From positions 2,905,418-2,969,417 of the forward strand of contig NZ_CP009687.1 of assembly GCF_001042715.1 (NCBI RefSeq): a stretch of DNA of 64,000 bases, given 5' to 3'. A model generated the notes under the pieces. That model was given only the letters and a program-made list of their open reading frames with translations. It made no database searches and was not told the DNA's origin. The DNA is from Clostridium aceticum. GTDB lineage: Bacteria > Bacillota > Clostridia > Peptostreptococcales > Natronincolaceae. Each line of letters starts with the position of its first letter. Position 1 is the first letter of the stretch. The position numbers were made by a program, and so were the translations under genes. Shown here piece after piece: positions 56,362 through 64,000 of this stretch.

Positions 56362-56781
56362 TTAGATATTTTGAATAATATACTTTTTCAAAAAATCAGG
56401 TAGGTTTTCCTCTGTAGCAGTAATAGTAAAAATAAAACTCACATTATACTTCAATTCTAATATACTGAGATTCGTAAAAAAGTCCTCCATCTCTTCTAAT
56501 GTTTTCCCCGTAATTTTGGGTAAGTCATCTATATATATACTTTCAACATCATAGTTTGAAGCTATAATTCCGCAAAGAAAACCATAAAAGGTCTCTTCAT
56601 TCCTAACTTTGTAATCTTTTAGTGGCATAAATCTTATCTTATAATCTATTTGAAACATATGACTATTATCTGTATCAATAAAAACAATATGTCCCTTCGT
56701 CTTTTTTACAGAATCGTTTGCATCTTGAATTAATGTTCTAGTTTTACCATTACCTTTACTGCCTAAAATTAATTTTATCAC
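56362..56781 (-). CDS. Small P-loop protein, 139 aa
   Basis: GTG start with AGGAGG 9 bases upstream (VIKLILGSKGNGKTRTLI). Walker A GSKGNGKT at residues 6-13, and a Walker B-like SIYIDDLP strand. An alternative ATG at 56853 would prepend 24 residues with a poorer signal. Likely a small ATPase of unknown role; not a known kinase by its short length. Confidence 0.7.
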   Translation of the reverse strand: MIKLILGSKGNGKTRTLIQDANDSVKKTKGHIVFIDTDNSHMFQIDYKIRFMPLKDYKVRNEETFYGFLCGIIASNYDVESIYIDDLPKITGKTLEEMEDFFTNLSILELKYNVSFIFTITATEENLPDFLKKYIIQNI

Positions 56782-56895
56782 CCTTGAAACCTCCTTGCCT
56801 TCCTCCAGCCAAAATTTTTCTTTCACCATTAAATATTCTATCAATTCTGACATTTTCCTGCATCATTTTAAACTTTTTTCTTTGGAAGTTTCTAG

Positions 56896-57849
56896 TTAAT
56901 TATGGCTTAAGGCTTTTCCCCCTAAATAGTTTGCTCTTTTACCTTGATAGCGATTGTCCTTTGCCATCATTTCATGAATCTCATCTCTGATCTTCCACCA
57001 ACTCCTATTCCAGTTTACGAAAACACTATTTTCTTCTGGGGCTCTGCCTATTAATCGCTGCACAATAATATTCGGACTTAGATATTCTAAGAAGGTCATC
57101 ACTCTTTCTTGATATTCCTCTACAGAAATAATCTTAAATTCTCCTCTTTTATACATATCACCCATGATTGTTCCTTCTACTAAATATAAAGCATGTAACT
57201 TTACCTGTTGTATTCTCAAGGCTGAAATAATTTTTGCATTTTCTATAACGTCTTCTTCTTGGTCCCACGGTAAATTCAATATTAAGTGGGTACATATTTC
57301 AAACCCATACTTTCGTATGTAAAAAACAGCATCAATAAACTCAGCTAAGGTATGCCCTCTGTTGATTCGATTTAAACTATGGTAATTGACGGTTTGAAGA
57401 CCTAACTCTATAGAAATTTCTATACCATGTCGGTCCTTGATTTCTTTTAAAAATATCAAGTATTCTTCATCAATACAATCGGGTCTTGTAGAGATGGCTA
57501 TTTCTACAATATCCTCTAATATTGCCTGTTGAATGTAGTTCTTAAAGTCCTCTAAAGGAAGATAAGTATTGGTGAAGTTTTGAAAGTATGCAATAAATTT
57601 TTTGGCTTTATATTTCTTCTCAATGACTTTTTTGTTACTCTCCAACTGTTGTGATACTGTATAATAGTTAGGAAGGTTCTCAAAACCAGTACCTACTTCT
57701 GCACAAAAACTGCAACCTCCTCTCCCTAACCTTCCATCTCTATTAGGACAGGTCAAAGGTAAATTCACGGGTAATTTATATACTTTTTCTCCATATTTTT
57801 CTTTGAGATAATCGGAATAAGTTCTATATATAAAAATATCTTTCTCCAT
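56896..57849 (-). CDS. Radical SAM protein, YhcC-like family
   Basis: 317 aa. The cysteine motif CPNRDGRLGRGGCSFC (C-x12-C-x2-C, first Cys at about residue 29) is the YhcC/TIGR01212 type. Also conserved: AYFQNFTNTY, ISTRPDCI, LGLQTVNYHSLNRINRGHT, THLILNLPWDQEEDV, KLHALYLVEGT. Function unknown; likely an oxidoreductase or modifying enzyme with a 4Fe-4S cluster. Good AGGAAGG before the ATG. Confidence 0.88.
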   Translation of the reverse strand: MEKDIFIYRTYSDYLKEKYGEKVYKLPVNLPLTCPNRDGRLGRGGCSFCAEVGTGFENLPNYYTVSQQLESNKKVIEKKYKAKKFIAYFQNFTNTYLPLEDFKNYIQQAILEDIVEIAISTRPDCIDEEYLIFLKEIKDRHGIEISIELGLQTVNYHSLNRINRGHTLAEFIDAVFYIRKYGFEICTHLILNLPWDQEEDVIENAKIISALRIQQVKLHALYLVEGTIMGDMYKRGEFKIISVEEYQERVMTFLEYLSPNIIVQRLIGRAPEENSVFVNWNRSWWKIRDEIHEMMAKDNRYQGKRANYLGGKALSHN

Positions 57850-57973
57850 TTCTATCCTTCCTTTTTTGCTTTTGATTTATCTTGCTATCTATTTCAGTTT
57901 ATTAGTAAAACCAATTTACTATCTTTTTATTTACCATGCAAAACAAAGTTATACACTTCTCACCATAGATCTC

Positions 57974-58018
57974 TAAAGTGAAATAGAGATTTCTATGAGA
58001 AACCTCTATTTCACTTTA
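57974..58018 (-). terminator. Terminator after the universal stress gene
   Basis: AAAGTGAAATAGAG / CTCTATTTCACTTT perfect 14-bp stem plus inner TTTC/GAAA, immediately past the stop. Confidence 0.8.
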
Positions 58019-58405
58019 TCAATCAGTAGATATTATTTTTAAGTCCACCTCGTTAGATATCTTCTTGCTTAGTTTCGTAATAATATTATTTTCAGTAGAT
58101 TTTTCCTTCGATTCCCCCAAAACAATCGTCTTTATATTATGTTTTTGACAAAAATCAATAATCGTTTTCACCACTTCTGCAGAACGCAACACTGTCATAT
58201 CCGCCCCTACTTCTTTGGAAATATCAAATAGATAGTCTAAAGCTTCTCCTTCTTTAGAATTCCCTAGTATATTCCACCCTATAGGTGCTACATGAACGAC
58301 AAAAATTCCTCCTCCGTACTTTTCTTTTATTTGCACACCAGCTTTTATCAATCTTTCGCAGGTTTTTTGTTGGGTTACACAGATCATAGTATTTTCTTTT
58401 TCCAT
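58019..58405 (-). CDS. Universal stress protein-like (UspA fold), 128 aa
   Basis: The fold has the order of UspA/KdpD-C proteins: MICVTQQKTCERLIKAG, FVVHVAPIGW, ADMTVLRSAEVVKTII, KTIVLGESKEKS, DLKIIST. The glycine-rich ATP-binding loop GxxGHSG is not evident; GESKEKSTENN stands in its place. The ATG at 58459 would add 18 residues but only 58405 has AAAGGGG upstream. Terminator follows. Confidence 0.75.
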   Translation of the reverse strand: MEKENTMICVTQQKTCERLIKAGVQIKEKYGGGIFVVHVAPIGWNILGNSKEGEALDYLFDISKEVGADMTVLRSAEVVKTIIDFCQKHNIKTIVLGESKEKSTENNIITKLSKKISNEVDLKIISTD

Positions 58406-58535
58406 CCGGTATGTACCCCTTTCTATTATGTTGGTAACTTTATCTTTCTCATTACTCATAACTTAGAATTATTTTCTCTCTACTCTATTATACTATATAT
58501 GCTTTTCAAAATGAATTTAGATTGCTAATAAATTT

Positions 58536-58574
58536 TAAAATCCTGTAACCAATTTATCGATTACAGGATTTTTC
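58536..58574 (-). terminator. Terminator after the LysM gene
   Basis: AATCCTGTAA / TTACAGGATT stem and TTAAAATT on the minus strand, 9 bases past the stop at 58583. Confidence 0.8.
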
Positions 58575-58582
58575 TCTAACTC

Positions 58583-59368
58583 TTATGGGGTAATGTTTCC
58601 TCTTAATACAACTGGACCAGTTGGTTTATCTACAGATGTAGTAGCTTCTGCTGTAACAATAACTTCGTCATAACCTACAAAGCTTCCAGTAGTATCTCCA
58701 TAGCCTACCATAATATCTTGTGCACCGCTGTCCTTTAGCGTTACTCTATAGTAGCGATCAGCACCTCTATTTACAACCCAAGCATAATAGCACTTTAGTT
58801 TAGGATCGATTGTAGATGGGGCTGGTAACCCAAAGGTGCTAATCCAAATAGTAGCATCAGGCAGACTCACAAAAGCAGTAGCTCCTAGAATACCAGTACG
58901 TTCTGGTCTTAATAATACCCTGCGTATACCCTCTGGAAGTGGTGCATCTGATACGGGAATGCAAATTCTTTGGCCAACTTCTAAAATATTTGGATCAGGA
59001 ACTTGTGGATTTGCCTCGATTAGTTTTTGCAAAGTTACGCCGAACCTTCTGGCAATATTAAACATAGTGTCTCCACGCTGTACAATATAAATCGTTCCAT
59101 CTGGACAGAATACCCCTGGTGGAGGCGGTGGTGTTACAATAGCAGGAATACATATTCTTTGTCCTACATAAATTACATTGGGGTTAGGTATTTGTGGGTT
59201 GGCTCTAATTAATGCCTGCAGGTCTATACCATAGCGATTTGCGATACGAAACATTGTATCACCGGGCTGAATAGTATACACAGTTCCTCCGGGACATGCG
59301 GGAGGCCCCGGCACCTGCATATTCATCATAGGAGCTATATAGTTAGGTGTTCCATAATTAGGATACAT
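58583..59368 (-). CDS. Double-LysM protein
   Basis: 261 aa. Two LysM domains (about residues 30-75 and 93-138): YTIQPGDTMFRIANRYGIDL..., then YIVQRGDTMFNIARRFGVTL..., each ending VGQRICIP. Pro-rich linkers; no signal peptide. The C-terminal ~110 residues (ATAFVSLPDATIWISTFGLPAP...) are unrecognised beta-rich. Binds glycan of the cell wall or spore; proteins of this type with Pro-rich N-termini are often spore-associated in Clostridia. AAAGGAGG precedes the ATG. Confidence 0.85.
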   Translation of the reverse strand: MYPNYGTPNYIAPMMNMQVPGPPACPGGTVYTIQPGDTMFRIANRYGIDLQALIRANPQIPNPNVIYVGQRICIPAIVTPPPPPGVFCPDGTIYIVQRGDTMFNIARRFGVTLQKLIEANPQVPDPNILEVGQRICIPVSDAPLPEGIRRVLLRPERTGILGATAFVSLPDATIWISTFGLPAPSTIDPKLKCYYAWVVNRGADRYYRVTLKDSGAQDIMVGYGDTTGSFVGYDEVIVTAEATTSVDKPTGPVVLRGNITP

Positions 59369-59550
59369 GCTTTTCCTCCTTTCAATTTTCTATATCATTA
59401 TATGTCACCAAGTTTTTTTTGTTATACTTTCCTTGTATTTATTAACGTTTTTTTTCAAATTTTAAAACACTTCTTGCTTTTTATATTTTGAATATATTTA
59501 CAAAAAATTAATTTAAAATGAAATGTTAAAGAGTTTTCTTGAGAAAATCA

Positions 59551-59579
59551 TTGACAGAACTCCCTGAAAGCACTAACAT
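59551..59579 (+). promoter_or_regulatory. Promoter of larA
   Basis: TTGACA (59551..59556), 17 bases, TAACAT (59574..59579). Confidence 0.55.
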
Positions 59580-59627
59580 ATTATGTATATAAATATTCTG
59601 TTTTTTATATTAGGGGGAGGAATAATT

Positions 59628-60914
59628 ATGCATACTTTTAGTATTAAATATGGTAAAGGCATAGTAGATGTTTGTATACCAGAAAGAAACTTACTTGATG
59701 TGATAAAAAATAATGAAAAAGATTTTTCAAAAACTGAGGAAGAGGTTATTTTAGATGCTTTAAACAATCCTATAGGCACAGAGCCTTTAAAAGAAATGAT
59801 AAAACCTGGTGAAAAAGTATGTATTGTTATTTCTGACATTACTCGAGCCTGGCAAAAAATGAGTACTTATCTTCCTTACGTGGTAGATGCATTAACAGAA
59901 GTTGGTATTGAAGATAAAGACATTCTTTTTATTTGCTCTGTTGGTTCCCATAGAAAACATACAAAAGAAGAACATAGATTATTGTTAGGAGAAAAGTTGG
60001 CAGACCGATTTGAAGTAATCGATCACGACTGTTGGGATAAAGATAATTTAACTTATGTCGGCACCACTAGTTTCGGTACACCTGTTCATGTCAATAAGAT
60101 GGCCTTTGATTGTGATCATATCTTTTTAACTGGAGCCATTGTATTCCACCTTCTAGCTGGATGGGGTGGAGGAAAAAAATCAGTTCTTCCTGGCATCTGC
60201 AGCTATGAAACCATTATGAAAAATCATGCATTATCTTTAAGTCCAGTTTTAGGAGAAGGCAGCAATCCCTTTGTTCGAAGCGGAAATATTGCAAACAATC
60301 CTCTTTACAAGGACATGCTAGAGGCGGCATCTTTAGTTAAGCCTTCCTTCTTATTTAATGTAATTATGAATTCAGATGGCAAGATTGCTGCTGCTGTAGC
60401 TGGGGATTTCATTGAAGCTCATGAAGCTGGTTGTCGAATCGTAGAAGAGTTGGATGGTGTTTCTATCAAAGAGAAAGCTGATCTAGTTATAGCAACTGCT
60501 GGTGGATTCCCTAAAGATATTAACCTATATCAGACCGTCAAGACTATTATCAACGCTAAAGAAGCTGCAAGAGAAGGCGGTGCTATCATTGTTTTAAGTG
60601 AGTGTTCAGAGGGATTTGGTAATGATGATGTACAAGAGGTTATTCAAAACTACGATACAATGTTAGAAAGGGAAAAAGCCTTAAGAGAAAACTTCTCCAT
60701 TGCTAAGTACATCGGATATTTTGTCAGCGAAGTAGCAGCAAACTTTACTTTGATTTTGGTCTCCAACATGGATGAAGCCTTGGTAAAAAGGGCTAATATT
60801 AAAGTTGTTAAAACTGTAGAAGAAGCATTAGCTATCGCTTATAAAAAGCACGGGGAAAATCTTAAAACCTATCTAATGCCTTATGGAGCAAATACCTTAC
60901 CTCAGTTAATTTAA
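59628..60914 (+). CDS. larA: LarA-family racemase (DUF2088)
   Basis: 428 aa. LarA-type motifs: ISDITRAWQ, CSVGSHRKHT (catalytic His region), HIFLTGAIVFHLLAGWGGGKKSVLPGI (nickel/cofactor-binding His and Lys region), and IVLSECSEGFG. Lactate racemase LarA uses a nickel-pincer cofactor made by LarB, LarC and LarE; no such genes are next to it, so the substrate may differ from lactate. GGGGAGG lies before the ATG at 59628; the frame is open further upstream. Followed by a D-2-hydroxyacid dehydrogenase, which would fit 2-hydroxyacid metabolism. Confidence 0.85.
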   Translation: MHTFSIKYGKGIVDVCIPERNLLDVIKNNEKDFSKTEEEVILDALNNPIGTEPLKEMIKPGEKVCIVISDITRAWQKMSTYLPYVVDALTEVGIEDKDILFICSVGSHRKHTKEEHRLLLGEKLADRFEVIDHDCWDKDNLTYVGTTSFGTPVHVNKMAFDCDHIFLTGAIVFHLLAGWGGGKKSVLPGICSYETIMKNHALSLSPVLGEGSNPFVRSGNIANNPLYKDMLEAASLVKPSFLFNVIMNSDGKIAAAVAGDFIEAHEAGCRIVEELDGVSIKEKADLVIATAGGFPKDINLYQTVKTIINAKEAAREGGAIIVLSECSEGFGNDDVQEVIQNYDTMLEREKALRENFSIAKYIGYFVSEVAANFTLILVSNMDEALVKRANIKVVKTVEEALAIAYKKHGENLKTYLMPYGANTLPQLI

Positions 60915-60935
60915 AAAAGCATAGAAAACACACAA

Positions 60936-60962
60936 AAAACAGCGTTTATCGCTGTTTTTTTA
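60936..60962 (+). terminator. Terminator after larA
   Basis: AACAGCG / CGCTGTT stem with TTTTTTT. Confidence 0.9.
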
Positions 60963-61027
60963 TCTTCTTACTCATCACTTCACCTTATTTTGTAATCATT
61001 AGCATTAACTTAAGCCATAATTTATCA

Positions 61028-61155
61028 TCCTGAGTGGAGCAAAGCGGAATCGAAGGATCTTAGTGTTAGTAAAATTCTTCGCTACGCTCAGGATAACAGT
61101 TCGAGAGAATTTTGGTAATAATCGTATTAAGTTAACGCCTATGATTTTGTAATAG
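61028..61155. repeat. Interspersed repeat copy 1
   Basis: Contains an imperfect palindrome (ATCCTGAG..AGCG / CGCT..CTCAGGAT) and the downstream part GATAACAGTTCGAGAGAATTTT...GTATTAAGTTAA that matches copy 2 at 63784..63892. Not a transposase gene; a small nonautonomous or REP-like element. Confidence 0.65.
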
Positions 61156-61162
61156 GAAAAAC

Positions 61163-62104
61163 TTAATACCCTTTGTTGATGTCCACTTGATTGATTAAAG
61201 GCAGCTCTTCTTTAAATTTTTTCATATTTTCATAAATAATCCTAAATCTTCTCTCATTTCTCATCTCAGAAATCCAGCAATTATGGGGGGTAACAAGTAC
61301 ACGCTCCATTTCCCATAAAGGGTTTTCCTGAGATAACGGCTCTTCTTCAAAAACATCAAGAGCTACACCTAGAAGATTTCCCTTTTGCAAATGTTGAATA
61401 AGAGCTTTTTCATCTATGATGCTGCCTCTAGATACATTGATAAGAACAGCTTCCTTCTTCATCATCTCTAACTTTACTTTATTTATTAAATGGTGGGTTT
61501 CTTCCGTGTAAGGGACAGTAACAACCACTACATCACAGGTCTTTAACACTTCCTCTAGCTGATGTATAGGATAGCATTTATCGAAATACTCCACTTTCCT
61601 TCCCTTGGTGTTTACACCTAGTATGTGTGCTTCAAAGCCTTGAAGTCGTTTAGCAGACTCTATAGCTATACTGCCAGTACCAATAAAACCAATCCGCTTC
61701 CTATAGAGTTCTAAAAGACTGGTATCCATTTCCCATCGCTTTTGCTGCTGCTGCCGATATAGCTTTGAAGATTTTTTATAGATTTCTAGGATCTTTAGTA
61801 CTACCCATTCTCCTATAGGGATGCTATATCCTCCTTTATTATTGGTAACAATAATTTTATTTTTCCTAGCAATGTCCTTAGGCACTTGGTCTATGCCGAT
61901 ACTAGAGAGCTGTATCCATTTCAACTTCTTCATTTTAGCAATATCCAGCGTATGAAAAGGACTATAGCATATCAACGCCTCTACATCCTGCATTGCTTCA
62001 GTATACACAATTCCTTTTTCACTTTGTAATATTATATCGTAACCTAGCTTTTCTATAGCGTCCATTTTTTCTTTTCCATAATCATAGGTAAATAACACCT
62101 TCAT
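61163..62104 (-). CDS. D-2-hydroxyacid dehydrogenase family protein
   Basis: 313 aa. Rossmann NAD(P) motif IGFIGTGSIAIESAKRL, the catalytic NVSRGSIIDEKAL block, and the VTPHNCWISEM His region; the SSIGIDQVPKDIA block matches the family too. Oxidises or reduces a 2-hydroxyacid; specificity not clear, with D-lactate, hydroxypyruvate and 3-phosphoglycerate as family options. Divergent from larA but adjacent. GAGGTGG precedes the ATG. Confidence 0.88.
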   Translation of the reverse strand: MKVLFTYDYGKEKMDAIEKLGYDIILQSEKGIVYTEAMQDVEALICYSPFHTLDIAKMKKLKWIQLSSIGIDQVPKDIARKNKIIVTNNKGGYSIPIGEWVVLKILEIYKKSSKLYRQQQQKRWEMDTSLLELYRKRIGFIGTGSIAIESAKRLQGFEAHILGVNTKGRKVEYFDKCYPIHQLEEVLKTCDVVVVTVPYTEETHHLINKVKLEMMKKEAVLINVSRGSIIDEKALIQHLQKGNLLGVALDVFEEEPLSQENPLWEMERVLVTPHNCWISEMRNERRFRIIYENMKKFKEELPLINQVDINKGY

Positions 62105-62269
62105 TTTATCACCACCTCTTTCTAATTTCTCTGTCCCTATTACCTAACTATACTATAAAACTTCTCACTACTTAAGTCTATACTACATTATAAAAGTTTA
62201 TTATTTTAATTTCTCTCTTTTTATCGTAAAATATTGTAGAGCATAGAAAAATCCTAAGGAGAAAAGAAG

Positions 62270-62752
62270 ATGATCTATAGAATAAAGCAATTTTTTCAAG
62301 GTGCAACCGCTAAAATCTACGATGAAGATATAAATTTTATAAACAAATATTTGAGTACTGAAGAAAAGAACTTGTTTTTTCAACTTCGAAAAGGTGAACA
62401 AAGACACTGCTTAAATGTTGCCTATGGCTGCCATCAAGAGGAACCAAATCACCTGAACCTTATCAAAGCCGCCCTCTTACATGATATCGGTAAGATAGGC
62501 AGTAATTTAACCTTAATCAATAAATCCTTTGTTGTTATCCTTCAAAAACTCAGTCTTAAGGAAAACATTTTGCCCCCTTTTCTTAAAAAGGCCCTACACT
62601 ACAAAAATAATCATGCTGAAATAGGCTATCAGTTGCTTTTGCATTTAGGGCTAGATGAGCAAGTTCTATATTTGGTAAGAAATCACCATGTGGAGAATAT
62701 AGAGGGTTTAAAAGAAATGAAAATCCTCCAGCACTTTGATAATTTATATTAA
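62270..62752 (+). CDS. HD-domain phosphohydrolase-like protein
   Basis: 160 aa. Metal motifs: RHCLNVAYG, ALLHDIGKIG (the HD pair), NHAEIGYQLLLHLG and RNHHVENIEG. Short single-domain HD protein, likely a phosphohydrolase of nucleotides or of unknown targets. AAGGAG precedes the ATG. Confidence 0.85.
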   Translation: MIYRIKQFFQGATAKIYDEDINFINKYLSTEEKNLFFQLRKGEQRHCLNVAYGCHQEEPNHLNLIKAALLHDIGKIGSNLTLINKSFVVILQKLSLKENILPPFLKKALHYKNNHAEIGYQLLLHLGLDEQVLYLVRNHHVENIEGLKEMKILQHFDNLY

Positions 62753-62834
62753 TTGGTAAAATATCTGCTGCCTGAAAAAATTATACCTTACCTAGAACTA
62801 GAAGTATTAGCACCATATAATTTTATATGTCCTA

Positions 62835-62874
62835 CAAAAAAACCAACAATTTACATATGTAAGCTGTTGGTTTT
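62835..62874. terminator. Terminator shared by the convergent HD and epimerase genes
   Basis: AAAACCAACA / TGTTGGTTTT stem around TTACATATGTAA; T run on the minus strand. Confidence 0.8.
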
Positions 62875-62897
62875 AGAGTTATTAAAAAAATCTACGT

Positions 62898-63764
62898 TTA
62901 TGTATATACTACGCCTTCCGCCACAATCTCTACCGATCCTTTGAGAAGGATATTTGTCACTTTATTTTCAAAGAAGTTTATAGTTATCTGCAAGCTTCCT
63001 CCCGGCTGGTTAACCATCATGTCTATGGAGCCTTGCTTTTGATGTGAAAGCGCTACACCAATAGCTGCTGTACCAGAACCACAGCCTCGTTCCCAAAACA
63101 GGCTGTCTGTAGCCTTTACATACACCAGCGGCTCCATATAGGAGGCAGCTTCATCATAAAACATCACCCCTAGGGCCTCCCATTCTAGGTGGTACAATTT
63201 GTTTTTTACTTCTCTAAAAAATTCTTCTTTATCGTCTATTTCTTGATCCTTGATGACTAGATGAAGAATTCCTGGAAACTCTACTAAAGTTCCTTCTAAA
63301 AGCTTCCCTTTAAATTCAATAGAAAAATCATATAGTCCTTTGTGCAAAGGGATGGAGGCTGTGGAGATAAACCGATTTATTTCCTCGGTAATTTCTACTT
63401 CACATTTGATGATATCTTGACTACCTGATACCTCTAAAGGCACAATGTACTTTCCCTCCAATTGCTTGATTGCAGGATATTGTCTATACACCAAAAGGGC
63501 TGCCAGTGCTCTAGTGGCATTTGCACAAAACTCATCCCCCATCATATGTAGCTTCATGCACCCTTCACCATTTTCTAAAGAAGGTTTTTCTATAAAACCC
63601 ACCTGCTCTGCACAAAGGTTGCCGTACTTCATGACATTCTTTGCAATCTGTTTATATAGATGTCTTGGAAGCGGATCTGTAATAAAAATCGTCATATTTT
63701 CTGTAGGATTCACCTTAACAAAGTTTAATCTAATCTTAATCCCCCCCTTAATGCTGTTTAGCAT
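62898..63764 (-). CDS. DapF/CntK-like amino-acid epimerase or racemase
   Basis: 288 aa. Two catalytic cysteines of the PLP-independent diaminopimelate-epimerase fold: GDEFCANATRALA (about residue 81) and ERGCGSGTAAIG (about 225), with duplicated half-domains. The first half lacks the N-rich GNDF motif of DapF, so a CntK-type (histidine) racemase or another epimerase is possible. The Shine-Dalgarno is weak before the ATG; AAGGGGGG lies 12 codons in and the true start may be non-ATG there. Confidence 0.82.
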   Translation of the reverse strand: MLNSIKGGIKIRLNFVKVNPTENMTIFITDPLPRHLYKQIAKNVMKYGNLCAEQVGFIEKPSLENGEGCMKLHMMGDEFCANATRALAALLVYRQYPAIKQLEGKYIVPLEVSGSQDIIKCEVEITEEINRFISTASIPLHKGLYDFSIEFKGKLLEGTLVEFPGILHLVIKDQEIDDKEEFFREVKNKLYHLEWEALGVMFYDEAASYMEPLVYVKATDSLFWERGCGSGTAAIGVALSHQKQGSIDMMVNQPGGSLQITINFFENKVTNILLKGSVEIVAEGVVYT

Positions 63765-63783
63765 AAATATATCTTTATAAATT

Positions 63784-63892
63784 TGTCATCCTTCCTCATT
63801 ATTTCAAGATCCTTCGCTACCCTCAGGATGACAGCTCGAGAAAATTTTACAAATATTTGTATTAAGTTAATATCTATGATAGATTTGTTATA
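63784..63892. repeat. Interspersed repeat copy 2
   Basis: TGTCATCCT at 63784 and AGGATGACA at about 63824 form a 9-bp inverted repeat; then CTCGAGAAAATTTT...GTATTAAGTTAA matches copy 1 at 61076..61155 at roughly 75-80 percent by eye. Confidence 0.65.
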
Positions 63893-63910
63893 TTATAAGC
63901 CATATTTACA

Positions 63911-63941
63911 GCCCTCGACTTAAAAATCAGTCGAGGGCTAA
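63911..63941. other. Strong hairpin at the right edge
   Basis: AGCCCTCGACT / AGTCGAGGGCT perfect 11-bp stem with an 8-nt loop, no clear T tract. Could terminate a gene beyond the window. Confidence 0.5.
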
Positions 63942-64000
63942 ACCGTGGACCTTGCATATAAAATTTAAATCCAAGTGGATTTACCTATAAAATCATTGCA

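Noticed and set aside
58370-58377. Sixth TGTTGGGT-type box at about 58370
   Set aside because: It lies inside the universal stress gene and has no -10 box at the right distance, so it is likely chance.
62753-62944. Short plus-strand reading frame after the HD gene
   Set aside because: Starts directly at the stop of the HD gene without a Shine-Dalgarno and spans the terminator hairpin.

Overview
The window is AT-rich, low-GC DNA that looks like a clostridial Firmicute. The right-hand chromosomal genes (clostridial-type rlmD with its C-terminal extension, pssA, class II fba, a RelQ-type alarmone synthase, LarA, a LysM protein) suggest a relative of Alkaliphilus; the genus is an inference. No rRNA or tRNA gene and no CRISPR array were recognised.

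Positions 1 to about 49.1 kb look like most of a large mobile element. Every gene there is on the minus strand, most gene groups end in their own intrinsic terminator, and many proteins have no recognisable family. From high to low coordinate (direction of transcription) it holds: a replication or maintenance block (unknown 401-aa protein, DUF927-type ATPase, D12-class adenine methylase); a conjugation-like block (a 1,687-aa membrane protein, two related small membrane proteins, and a 1,667-aa protein with a VirD4/TraG-like P-loop); a clostridial mobile-element protein; secreted or anchored proteins; a TmrB-type P-loop protein; a serine recombinase; a single-pass pilin-like gene interrupted by an ORF-less group II intron; and a full Gram-positive type IV pilus (T4P) locus (major pilin, pilin fused to a leucine-rich-repeat adhesin, PilT, PilB, PilM, PilN, a PilO-like protein, three minor pilins, PilD, PilC). 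Next come several unknown genes, including a 54-aa NrdD-tail protein, and a secreted transglutaminase-like protein that runs off the left edge. No relaxase, integrase or VirB4 was recognised; they may lie left of the window or be too diverged.

The most notable discovery is at 20880..22218. A 589-nt group II intron with a canonical 34-nt domain V lies after the 25th coding base of a pilin-like gene. Unspliced RNA would be read for only 13 codons. Exact splicing restores one 249-aa frame with a good ribosome binding site. A 12-bp complement of the 5' exon lies inside the intron. The element also has a shared promoter type (TGTTGGGT read on +, ACCCAACA on -, then a 17-bp spacer and a -10 box), seen five times and only in intergenic DNA of the element.

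From about 49.3 kb to the right end is ordinary chromosome: rlmD, a SAM methyltransferase, pssA, fba, a metallophosphoesterase, sasB/relQ, a small ATPase, a YhcC-type radical SAM protein, a universal stress protein, a double-LysM protein, larA, a D-2-hydroxyacid dehydrogenase, an HD protein and a DapF/CntK-like epimerase. Two related interspersed repeats lie in this part. The right end of the element therefore probably falls just downstream of rlmD, in 49093..49377.
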